From positions 5,506,227 through 5,570,226 of the forward strand of contig NC_037595.1 of NCBI RefSeq assembly GCF_003073045.1: 64,000 nucleotides of DNA, written 5' to 3'. This stretch comes from Pomacea canaliculata. Its lineage: Eukaryota > Mollusca > Gastropoda > Architaenioglossa > Ampullariidae. The stretch's first letter is position 1, and every line of letters begins with the position of its first letter. Of the stretch, positions 1-13,000 are shown one piece after another. Made by a program: the position numbers and the translations under genes. A model generated the notes under the pieces. The model was not told where the DNA came from. It did no database searches and saw only the letters and a list, made by a program, of their open reading frames with translations.

Positions 1-114
1 TCAAAACAATATCTATCTACACAGTTTAGCAAAACTGTATCTGTAAAAAGACTTTCTATCAGAGAAGGAGTTTATTTTCCAGAAATAAAGAAACTCTGAA
101 GAAAGAACTCTGAC

Positions 115-1017
115 CTGCTGGCTGGGAAACTGGCTGAGGATGGAGGTGATGTTGGAAGAGTAGGAGGACATGAGCTTGCGGATGGAACGCTCCACCAGGT
201 GTGGCACTCGGCCCCTGATCATGGATATCAGCTCCTGAAAGATCCACACGACATGAATTTAAGCTTAGTTTTCTAACCTTAGGGGTGTAAAATATTTTTG
301 TATTTATATATATATTTCAATATTCTACTCAGAGCAAACACTGCTTTTAGAACATTGCATTAACCAAAAAAAAAAAAAAGCCTAGTCATGAAAATAAGTG
401 CACAGTTTAATGTGCATGCATATGACATCGAGGAAGTAGGCATGTGTGCAAGTCCATCGACAACTATATGCATGTCCCTTTTCTCACACACCTGAAGCTC
501 CAACAAAGGCAGGCAAGGATCCTTCAGACAAGACATGAGTCTCTCTACTGTCACCAGGGCCTTTTGTTCAAAGTAGGGGTCAGGGAGAATGTAGCCACTC
601 ATTATGTTGTCCAGCTCTGAGCGTGTGCGCTGAAAGACCTGGTGCAGCTTGTCACCATGTGTCATTGGATTCTGGGGTTGAGGCAGTGTCTCTGTACACT
701 CCAGGGCCTATGGTGTGAAAACATTCCTCAAGATGAGACAGATTTTACAAATATTTCGCACACAGGTAAGACCGAAAACCTACCAGTCAACATTATAATT
801 CAAACAGCTGTGTGTGTTTTTAAACATATTTGTGACCTACAACACCAACATACCAGTTTATGGAATTGAAAATCTCAAATTAAAAACCACAGAGAGAAAC
901 CAGTAAGACATGGATGTTTTGAATACCTGCTGCACCCGACTGGGATCATCAAGCTGAAGATAGGCCACAACAGTACCTGGATCCAGTACTGACCCAGGCC
1001 GCCTGGAGAAGTGGATG
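115..1017 (-). CDS. ACACA: Start of the acetyl-CoA carboxylase central region
   Basis: Exons 927-1017, 492-707 and 115-234 follow the biotinyl domain. They read LDDPSRVQQ, then [22 protein letters not shown] and [12 protein letters not shown], then [20 protein letters not shown] and [14 protein letters not shown]. These match in order the non-catalytic central segment of animal acetyl-CoA carboxylases, which holds regulatory and scaffold functions. The last visible donor is at 114 (CAG|GTCAGA), and the gene continues to the left of the window. Confidence 0.93.
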
Positions 1018-4000
1018 CTGAAAGTAAACAAGTCACACACACACAATAATTGGATTTGTAGAGTGCATTTTCACATATGGACATGAGCTTAATGTGCTGC
1101 ACAACAAAGATCATGAATGAACTGACAGTAAACCATACAAAAGCATTAAGGGTCAGCAGAAAAAAAAAAAAAAGAAAAGAAAGAAAGAGTGAACAGGAAG
1201 GAAATGCTATGATGATCAAGAAGAAATAAAAGACTAAGTGAAGGAATATTATCTTTAAGATTATGAAAGATACTTTCCAGATATAGGTCAGGCAGAATTA
1301 GAAGGCTTTAAATGAAGACATAGTTTGGAGAGAAAGAGAGAGCTCCAAACAGTGGGCCTGAAAAGGAAAGGGAATGTCTGCCAAATTTCTCCAGTCCTAT
1401 ATGTCTGTGGCACAGAAAGGACGGTGGCACAAACAGATCAAAGAGACCGACTGCAGAATTCTGAATCCCATCTTCAGAAAAAAAGTTACTGAGAACTTCA
1501 GCAACCTACAGCGTGTTGCCAATAGACATACCAGCCATTCTCTGTCACACGTAGTTCCATGACCATTTTCATGACCTCTATCTCTGCATAAACATCGCCT
1601 GAAAACACATGGCCCCCATCTTCCACAGCGAAGTTAAGTAGCTTTCCTGCTGATGGAGATCTGCAAAGGATAACATAAAAAAGTCAAAACCCAAAGCTCA
1701 AGAAAAAGACTTAGCTGATAATGAGGATTTTAATGAGGATTTGACAGCCTATAAAATACAAGCTACTGCCTTTCAGAAATGTGTGCAATTTTAAAGCCAT
1801 TTTAATATGGTTCTAATTGCTTTATCTAAACTCACTGTGCTGAAGCAAAAGGAAAATGTTTTAAGTGACATTATATAAATAAACAATACACTATCAAAGA
1901 TCATGTGAAGTAAGCAGCTATGCTTGCCTGAGAATTGTGGGATCATTTTCCTTTTGCATGCAACATGTCTGGTTGTCAATGGTAATGCGGTAATTGTTTA
2001 CTTGTTCTTTCATATAGGTGGTGTAACTCAACCCATCAACTGACAACAGCAGCCCTCCATCACTTAACCTGCAAGTAAATCAAGTTTTTTTGTTAATCCA
2101 CCATAAGAATATTACACATTATTCTCTTTACTAAAGTAAAATATTTTTCTGAAAAAGGAAATGGGGTGCAAGCAGCAAAAGATACAAGGATTATTTTGGT
2201 ATCCAGTGTGTATTACTGAAACATGACTTGTTTTGCTGGATAGCAAGTTTACTGTACCTGTGGGCTTCCACATCTAGTGTAGATTTGTTCATGCTGAGCA
2301 GTAACTGCTCTGTCCAGTTTTGACTACCTATCAGAAATTAGAAAAACAAAGCTTCAAGCAAGGTAACTTTTATCTTGTATTTATCTAATACAGATCAAGA
2401 ACAGATACTACACTTTGATCTTAGCCAAAAGGCCGAGAAGCAGGCCCGGTGCTGGTAAATGTAGCCACTAAATTTTGTCAGTGAGAACATTGCCTATACC
2501 CTTTTACACGCTTCAGATAACAGAATAAAATTAAAGGAACTTGGTTGCAATAGAAACTTTACATGCAATATACAGGAGATTTTACCTGTAAAGCGTACTT
2601 CACTCCTTCATAAATGAACTGTACATCAGCAATGTTCTTTAAAGAGTATGATGGCAGAATCTGACCCCTGCAAAAACAATTGCAATGCCACATTAGGATT
2701 AAGAATAATTACACTCATTTACTTAACCATGTTGGCAACACCAACTATTGACAACAACGCAAAAAAAAAAAAAACCCCCAAAAAAAAAAAAAAAAAAACC
2801 ATGAGAAATGTTATCTCAAGGCTGCTCTTTGCACATGCACAATTATTCCTCTGTAGTTTGGTTTTAAGAAAGCTATGATGACTGCTACTTTTATTGCTTT
2901 GCCTGTCAATAGAATCCTATTTACCCTTCTTTGCTGATGAAACCTCAATAATATAATCAATAAGGGAACCAGACCAGGGTAATTCTCCCTTCTAAAGGTT
3001 GAAGAAAAAAAAAGACACATGCAAAACCCAAAAACATAAAGTGAAAAAAAAAACTTCTTTAAAGAAAAAATACAGAGCTTAATAAAAGGAGAGGAAGAAA
3101 AATGAACAGAAGAGCAGTAATGAAATGATTGTCTGAACTACAGCGTTCACCACTAACTTTTCCAGTGATGCTGTGAAATCTGAGAAACTGGAGATTATCT
3201 GGTGGTCAGCGATGTGCAGGGCACAAACAATGACTGCCAGCATTGTGTCTGGCCTTTCTGCCTTCACTTTTTCTGCAATGAGGCGATCAAGCCATCCTGT
3301 GGTAATGGTGTTTGTTTGATATTCTTCTGTTTCCAGAAGTTTGATCAAATACTCCACTGTTGTCCCAAAGTCACCACGAATAGACAGTTCCTTTAGGGCC
3401 ACAACAAGGTTCCTGCAAACATAAAATTAAAATTTTAGTTTTAAAAAATAGCACTTTTAGTACCATTTTTTTTTCTTTAAGATACTTACATGATGTTAAA
3501 AGATTTCCAAAATTCACCATCAAGTTTCAGTCAAATTTAAAACCAATTATAATTGGATAAACATATACTCACTCTCTGGCAGCCTCTCGGTCCTCCCCCC
3601 ATGAAAAACAATGTCCAAACTGCGAGTCAGCAAACTCATGCAGCCCTCCAGAGGCAGCAACACTAAAGTAGCCCCACACATTCTTGCTGCTGCGGAAGTT
3701 CAGCTCAGAGACAGTACCAGAACTAGGTTTGAAGCCCTGTTATGATAAAAAGGTGATTTTTTCTCTCAGTAAAATCACTTTTCTGAGACTTACCAGATGA
3801 TGTGACCACAGGAGTTCAGTGCTACTACCGTCTGTATAGGATTGTATTGTGTGTGCTATTACAAGACCTCTGACTCTTAATAATCCACCCAGTAATCTCC
3901 CCTGAGCACCCATGATAGTTGTTGTAAATGTATGAGATGAATATACTTAAACTTTACACCACATTAGACTTTTCAGAATGTACAAAAGTCAAGTGAAAGC

Positions 4001-7000
4001 AAGCACACCAAGAAAATACAGATTAAAACTTCCCCCACCTCATCTGGGTTTTCACTTGTTATTCTGGCAGCAATGACATGACCACGTGGCTGAGGCTGAT
4101 GCTGCGGCTGGTCAAAATCAATCACAGAATCACCCCATGGATCCTCGCCATAAAGCATACGAATGTCTTTGATGCGATACAAAGGCAGTCCCATGGCAAT
4201 CTGCCCACAAAGACCAAGTCAAAGTGTTGACATCAAAAAAATAATCTAGTCCTGCAAGTAGAGTTCCAGATCTTGCAACATGTATTTATTTCAATGTTTA
4301 TCATATGAAAAAAGACAAAACATACCTGGATGCAAGAAACAGAATAAATAGGACAAGACCTAGTAGTCAGTAAAAATATATATATATCTTCAACCAACAA
4401 CTTGCTATACAGACATGCAAAAGTTAAAAAAACAACAACAAAAAAAAAAAAAACCAAACAAACAAAATTCAGAATCAAAACACTTTATCTGTTGAAAAAG
4501 CAGCATGAATAAACCATCACCTGCAACTGAGCAGCAGGTAAGTTGATGTCTGCAACCATTTCTGTACATGGGTGTTCTACTTGCAGACGTGGATTCAGCT
4601 CCAGGAAGTGGAATGTGTCATCACTGGCACTATATAGGTACTCCACTGTGCCTGCACTCACGTACCCCACCATCTTGGCTAGCTTCACTGCAGCCTGTGT
4701 GGGATAACAACAACAAAAATCTATTCATGGCTCATTCTATGGCAAGTTAATACAACATGGTGCCTAATAAGTCTCAATGATGGGATCTACAAACATTAGC
4801 TACTGAAGTTCCAGTCTTTTTCCCACATCACCAACTATTTCAAGCAAGTACTGTGAAGAATGCATCTAAGACCCTAATTTTTACTCTACAATATGCCATC
4901 CTGCACAACAAATAATTTCAGATTTCTGTCATAAAATGCTAACAACACTTTATGCTAATGAAAGGCATAACTTGACCACACTATTGCACGTGTCTGTGAC
5001 TATTTTCTCTTTTGTGTTTTATTCGTGTATCTTGAATACAACTCTCTTTCACTGTCAGCATATATTGACAGCAAAAAGTCAAAAAACTAATGCTCTAAAG
5101 CACATCCACAATTGAGTGGAGAGAGAGAGAGAGAGAGAATGTGTTTATGCATGTATTTAATTTTGAAATGAACATTTGATGCCTGTAAAATGCCTGTTCA
5201 CTCTCACCTTCTCCATCTTCTCAAACACATCAGGCTTAGCAATTACTGCAGGAGCCTCCTCGATGATCTTCTGGTGGCGGCGCTGAATAGAGCAGTCACG
5301 ACCAAAAAGAGAAATGGCATTTCCATACTTGTCAGCCAGCAGCTGCACCTCCAAGTGCCGAGCAACAGAGGCCAGCTTCATGATAAATATTGGGGAGCCT
5401 GGAACCTCCTGCTGTACCTGGTATTCACAAATTTAAAGTGATTCTTCAAGATACCAAAGTTAATCAGGTGTGTAGCTCTTTTGAGGAAATTTAATGTGCT
5501 TTGTCATTAAATATGTTCTTTACTCTTTGGCAAACAGCTCCTGGTAAAAAGGTTGCATCATATTTACATTTGTTAGCATTTAAGATAAAACATAAAAATA
5601 ATATCCAAGGTTTGGTGCGATTCCCCCTCCCCCCACAAAAATTTTTTCTTGCCTATAAATGCTTTCTGTTTGGTTGATCAACAGATGACCAAACGTAAAA
5701 CTGTTCTTCTATCTCCAACGTCAGATCTTAGCGAAAAGGTTTCAAATTAGCACCCGTGTTCTATGTCTCCCATTTGATTTTCTTTGTAACACTTAACCTT
5801 GTAGGAAAAGGTAGCAGATGCCACTAAAAACTTGAGCTTATGGAACATAGTCACCCTGTTTCTTGGGTTTATTCCTTACCTGGCGGTACATATTGTTGAA
5901 ATCATTGGCACTGTCTACTTTACGGATACCCTTGCCTCCTCCACCTTCTGAGGCCTTTATCATGACAGGAAAGCCAATCTCAGTGGCCACTTTCAGCCCC
6001 TCATCAACATTCATGGTGCACCCTCGCCTGTACAACTCTTGCGGAACAGACAGTGGTTTGCCCCTCATACAATCCTCCTCAGACCAACTGAGCTTTATGC
6101 CTGATCCGCTCCATGGCAGTGTAGGTACCCCAGCTGTTTGAGCGACAATGGAAGAGGCTATCTTGTCCCCTAGAGCCCACATGGCATTCTCTGGTGGTCC
6201 TGACAACCATGCCATATAGTAAATAAGACATTCATACAAAACAGGTATGTATGGACAATTTTCAGGATCGTACAAATTGCAAGTGATTTAATTTGTAATT
6301 TTATAAAAATTTATAAAAATATACATACATAGAGCAGTTTTGAAAATACAATGCCTATTGCTGAGAAAATCAAAAAAAGAAGGGGATTTTAAACACTAAA
6401 GCACACTGTAATTTTTGAATGTCAGAGAAAAGTAGATAAAGGCGTTAAACCAGTATAATAAAAAGATTTATACCAATGAATTGAATATTGTTCTTGTGCA
6501 GCAACTCAGGTAGTTTAGGATTTTCTGATGCATGACCCCAGCCAGCCCACACTGCCTGCACACGTTTCCATTTTTTAAATACAGATTCAAAAGTCTGTCC
6601 TTTTACTATACCTTAAAAGGACATTGCTATCTCAAGTAGACAAATGCAAAACATAATTATATGAACAGCAACATTCATAAGAATTTCACCAATGGTGAGA
6701 TAAATGTGCATTTCAAGCCTCAAGTATGTATGGGTGTGAATATTATATGCGAGTGCATGGACAAAGAGGGAAATAAGTGGATGTGTGTGTGAAAAATTAA
6801 TAATAAGTACACATGGGCATATCCATTAGTGTGTGTGCATATATATATACACATACAAGTTTCTTATAATTATAATCAGAATTTTTTGTAACATGGAATA
6901 TACCAGCACGTGACCAGGAACTTTGTGCTTCACAATACCGCGGACCAGGTTTTGGGCAGCCCCCCCACCTCTCTCAGTTGGGTCCATGTGGTTCTGACAT

Positions 7001-10000
7001 CCTTTCCCTCACTTTCTACTGTTCTTTTCCAAGTCTGCTTTGCAAATGTATTTAAGTATAAATAGGGCTGTGTGGGTAAAGGAGGGGAATATTTTGAAAG
7101 ATTAAACCAAATAATAACATGCCAATGGAAGGTGCTGTGAAAATTATCCTACAATTCCTGTCTGGGACTATGTGGGTTGGCTTTAATATCTTCAAAGCAT
7201 ACCTATCAATGACATGAAGACTGACCTGGACATGCGTGCGCTTGGCAATGTCAAGAATGAGCTCCACATTAGCATAGTTGTTGTTGTTTGTTCCCCCAGG
7301 CACAGGAATGTATTGGTCAGCCATGCGAATATACTCTGCAAAATGAAACAGCTTTCTTCATTATCAAGCTTATGTAAATGAGTACAAGTCGGCACATTCG
7401 CTGAAGCCAAATTCTAATCTCTGCATCTCAGATTTGGCAAACAGAGGCAATCCAAGATTTTAATGCTGACCTTCAGACACACTTCTGTAAAGATTTCCAA
7501 TACCACCCACTACCCACCCCCAAGCTTTTGTATTTGCCAGATATATTACTGTATTTGTTACTTGGAATATTTTTTTATTAAGGCAGATTATGCTCACTAC
7601 CAGAAACAGAGGTGCATTATAAAAGTACTTTATTACCACTACAAAACAGCTTCCTGAGAATTTACCTGCATTAGCTTTCAAATCTTCTGGTGTGACCATG
7701 ACAACAAAACGAATAGCTCGCTCATTCCGAAACATTTCATAGGCCCATCGCCTCACTGATCTCATGCATTTCACTGCAGCAATGCCATTGTTGGCAATAA
7801 GGACCTAAGACAAATAATAATAGTGTAAACAAATTTGAAATCTTTGAGCATTTCTAGTTTTTCCTGACTACAAAGCCAGCACCCATAAAAGCTCTATTGA
7901 AAATGGTTATATAAATGTAAGAGTTCTGTTTTCATGGTATATTACAAAAAATAATTAGCTTAATGCCATTCTTCAGAATCTTCACCAAATGCAATGAAAG
8001 CACTTTACCTTGTTTATCACCACATCCCCACCAAAGCACTTGACATACTCCTCTGGAGTGGCCACACAGAAATCTTTGATATAAGCTCTTCGACCCTTGG
8101 TTGTATCCAAAGAAATCCCTGACATGGTATGTCTGAAATTTAAAATCATCAGCTGATTTAAAATATGGAAGTTATCAAAATCCACAAAAATTCTATCTGA
8201 CCTAATTCTTTATTAAAAAATGCTGTGCCTTTTTATCACATACTGTTATCATACTTTCATCAACAACTTACAAAAAATGAATTGACACATTCATATTTTA
8301 AAATGTACACAATCATCTTTAAGAGGGTTAACAGAAAACACACATTAAGTCTCACGCTGCAGTGCAAAAAAGGAAATGAAAAAAATAACATTTCAAAATA
8401 ACAGGGTAGTGGATACTGACAATATCTTAGAAAAACACAGCAAATATACTGTGAATGTCACAAGTGCTTAGGGTGCCAAGCAGGCATTTGCAAGCATTGT
8501 GCAATCTAGTAAAGCAAAACTAGAAAACACTGCCAGCAGTGGAATAAAATGGACTAAAAATGCAAAAGCACTGCATGTAATAAATAACAAAACAATTCTA
8601 AATAATAAATGGCTAACTACATATTTTTAACGCATAAGACACAACCACTCCAGTTACATAGAATATAGACACACACAAAACAAAGCCTCTGCTCTGTAAA
8701 GCTCTCTGGGAAAGTAGGTCATTTCAACCCCGAAATTGTGTGGCTCTTATCAAGCATCTCGACACAGAAGAAAAAAGTGCATTTTGGAAAAGTCCTCTGA
8801 GATGAAATATAAGCTTATCTGCAACCACTACTACTCAACACAAGTCTATCACCTTCAACTATGCTGTCTAGTTTAATCACCTGATAAGCATTTAATTTTC
8901 ATTTTTGTTTGCTACTCATTTAGCTGTCACCAAATCCCCTACTGTTTGGTCTACATCAAATGTACACATCTTGGATATACCCAAATGGTTTTCTATGTAC
9001 GAACTTAAACCAGCTGCTTTATTTTCAAACACTGCAACACAGAATGGCTTTAGATGGAGTGACAGACTTTTTCTTTAATAGCCACTTATGTCCTTTAAGA
9101 CTGAAATAAATACTCTTGGACAAACTTAATATTAATTAGTGTTTAAATTTGTATGATCTTCACTGTTGCCCCAAACACTTGATAGAGTGGGTAGGGTTAC
9201 AGAAATACACTTTTTTTTTCACCGTTTCAAAAGATTTATTTGACTTATCAAGAACTAGTACAAAGTCACTTTGGTTAAAAAAAAAAAGAAAAAGAAAAGA
9301 AAAGCAAAAAGGCCAAAGTGCTAAAAATAGCCAAATCTGATGAGGCAGGTTTTACTTTAAATACAAATACTGAGAGCAGTGTACTTGCGACATCAGATTT
9401 GGATAAATGCTTTTAAACAGGCAAGTAAGCCAAGGTTTATGAAGCAGACTATAGAAATAAAAGCTCTTTAAAAAGAAAGTATGGGCGATGGCTAAATGCT
9501 CCAAGCTTTGGACAGAAGCAGAATACTAGATAATCACTAATCTCAACTTTTCCATACAGCCAACATATGATGTCTTAATCCTTAGATGAACATACATTTG
9601 CATAGAAGGGAAATAATAAAAAAAAGTTTTAGTTTTTGAATACCAAACTTAAAATTACCATCAGAGAACTGCATCTACATGATAAAGTAGAATCATGATC
9701 TTGTTATGAGCAGTCTAATATGGTTTTACACAGTTGGTGTTCTTAATAAACTAATGGCAACATTAAAATTTATCATAGTTACACCCCTAGCACAGACAAC
9801 TTACTGCATTAATCACGTCTTTTTCCTGGAAAACATGCTGCACACACCTGCTATTGCAATTTTTTGCTTTCCTTGTCAGTTTAACATACTCAAGACTGCT
9901 CAAGCACAGATTTCAAAGTCACGAAGGAACATTACCTTCTTGACACAAATATAGAGTATGAACCATTGCACCTACCTATCACCTAGGTGCAGTAACAGGC

Positions 10001-13000
10001 CATTCCCTTATCTACCAATGACATGGATTTGATCTGGGTCCAATATCAATCTCGTGAACCCTGATATACAGATAACCCTTTTGGCCTTTACTGTTTGCAA
10101 TGTTACATTTGCAACACCAGCCTGCAAGGAGGCACACACATAACACATCATTCATTCTAAAACCCTATTTCACTCACATTCCTAATCAGCCACCAATAAA
10201 TGTGCTGACAGAGTATAAAAAAAACCTGTTGTGTAAAAAAAAAGCGAACAGCAGTTAAAAATACTTTGACCCATAACACAAGATGCTGAGGGCCCATAAA
10301 AAAAAGACTACAGTTCATACCGTGGTAAATCCATTGTTTCTAATTTGCTTCCAGTTGTTTTGCTTTAGACAGCCCATCTGGTCTTCTAAACAGCTTTGCA
10401 CCAAACCGTTCTTTATGGTACATGCCATTGCCAGCTAAGCACACTTATCGCTAAAACTAGGTCAGTAATGCTGATTCCATGGCAATGAAAACATCCGCTC
10501 ACACTGCTGGGGGCGAGGGGTAAATACATGGTACAGGAAGCAAGAAAGCCAAGTTGTGGTGGGAGGGGAAGAAATGTTGCAGAAGTACATCAAACTAATG
10601 ACTGTGTATATGTTGCTGTATTAGCTGTTGACCCTGTCAATGCTTCAGAATTGTAACAGTAAAACACAGAAAATATAAATTATGGAATGCATGTACCAAT
10701 GAAAAAATATTGTTCACTAAAGTGCAAGAAATGGTGCAACTGTTTAACTGGCTCTGCACTATAAAATGGACAAAAAATATTGCTTGCCTCTGAAGGTTAA
10801 AAGCCATGCCTATATCTTAACATCAGAGAGAAAACATTATAGTTCCTAATCTCAACTCAAATCCTTAAAATAATCTACATTAATACACTCACAGAATTTG
10901 GGGTAACTTTGCAGCAATGTTCTACTTTTTCCAGAGCAGGCAGAAAGCCTACGCCTTCTCTACTAATGGAAAAACCTGTGGTTAAACTAATGTGTTAAAG
11001 TTTTAATTTAAAATTAGAAACCAGTCCAAGTATTATGTCAAAAGCTCAGGTGAGCAAATAACTTTCATAGCTTTTAACCATCTCATTACGGCCTACAAAC
11101 GAATCTTAGGTATTGTTGTACAAGAGAAAGCAGGCATGGGATGTTTATAACCCTATTAAAAATGTAACAAAAGAGATTAATGTATAGAGGAAAAAAATCC
11201 AAGAAATAAACTTAATGCTTTTGGATGACAGCTTTAGATGTCTTTTTGAACATTTGAAAAAAAAATTCATGCTTGATCAATAAAATTAAAATTACTCTGA
11301 AATATGAAACTGAAGAGGAAAAGGTTTAAGAATATACAATAATAATTCAAAATAAAACTTTAAGTGTTTCATGCTGTGGTCAAACTTCTCGAATGTACTG
11401 TATATAACAATACTGATAACTCAAACTTTATGAACAGTTTCTAATGATGACTGTATCAGAGTTAACATCATTTGATAGCTTATTTTCCTTACTTTTCCCT
11501 TGAGGAAAAAGGCAGCTGAACTCTGAAAAATACAATGGCAATGTCTGATCTATATGCATTTGTTTTGGGAGAGACCAACAATCATTGTGAAAAATTCAGT
11601 TTCAACTGAAATAATTCTAAACAGTAATTAAATATTAAAGGTAATACTCTTGTTTATGACTGTGCCAGACATCATTACTATGAGTAAATTGCAGTAACAT
11701 TAAATCATCAATAAATGATTCTATAATTGTTAACTTTAATTTTATTTTAATATAAATGAAAAAATCCAATGGAGTTTGACTGATGATCCATTATTTGTGT
11801 GATGCAGTATTTTTTTTAATAGGAATTTTGAAGATTTCATTAAACCTCTGTTTCTGAAGCCCAACCTCCTACCTTTCACTTGGCAACACAATAAGTTAGG
11901 GATTATCTCCCCTGTACTACAAAGTCAAAGTAGCTTTCTCCCAGATTTTCAGGATAACTTTGAGCATATATAGGTATGGATACATCAAACATGCACAAAT
12001 AAATTTATGCTAACAGATGTTTATTGCATCTGATGCCACATTGGCACTTTTAAAAGAAAGTGGATCAACGGCAAACATGATAGGGAAATGATACAAGTAG
12101 TAGTAATTGTGAAAAAAGGCTAAACAACTATTAGTGCCACATACATTACTATTACTGATAAAACTTGCATAATGGGCACATGACAGAAAAGACGGAAAGA
12201 GCAAAATGAACATTTTACACAGACAACACAGAACACACCAGTCAGGGCACAACATCTAAGAAAAAAAAAACCCCAACTGATCCATGCCCAAGTATCAGGT
12301 CCACTATCAGCCTAATTAATACAATCTCCACAGCCTGGCCTAGTGAATCTGCTGGCCACAGCTTTGTGATGCAGTGTTGTAACCACAGTAGTCTGAGGTT
12401 ATAATACTGTGCTTAAATGAATACATAAGGGAAAAAATACTGGAACCTTTAGGAATAGTTCCACTGTGGATTACTTCCCTTTAGATCCCGAAAAAAGTCA
12501 AATAATCAGGTATTTCGTTATGTTTGAGAGTAGGCGAAGTTTAGTTGATCAAGCACCATGTCGAAGTCGGTTGCCGGTTACTCAATTCAACATGGATTTG
12601 TACTTAAACAACTGAGAAAGAGAAAAAAACAGTAAGTAATATTTAAATTCTAAAGTATATTCTAATAAAATATATGCCTGTTTTGTATTTTGTGTGCATA
12701 TACAGTGGAACCTCGGTTAGCGAACGCCTCGGATAGCGAATATTTCGGTTAACGAACAAAAATTTCGTTAAAAATTTGTCTCGGATAGCGAACAAAATTT
12801 CGGATAACGAACAGCCACCTGAACCACACGTGACCGACCAGCATGTCATCATTCGCGCTCGAGACACAGTTACCTTACCTGTGCGCATCCTTCTTATTTA
12901 GTGATTTTTGTGCCTTATTTTAATAAGATAATCCCCAATAATGGCTCCAAAGAAGATTAACAGCAATTAATAGTAGTGAGGTAATGACAAGGAAGCGGCC

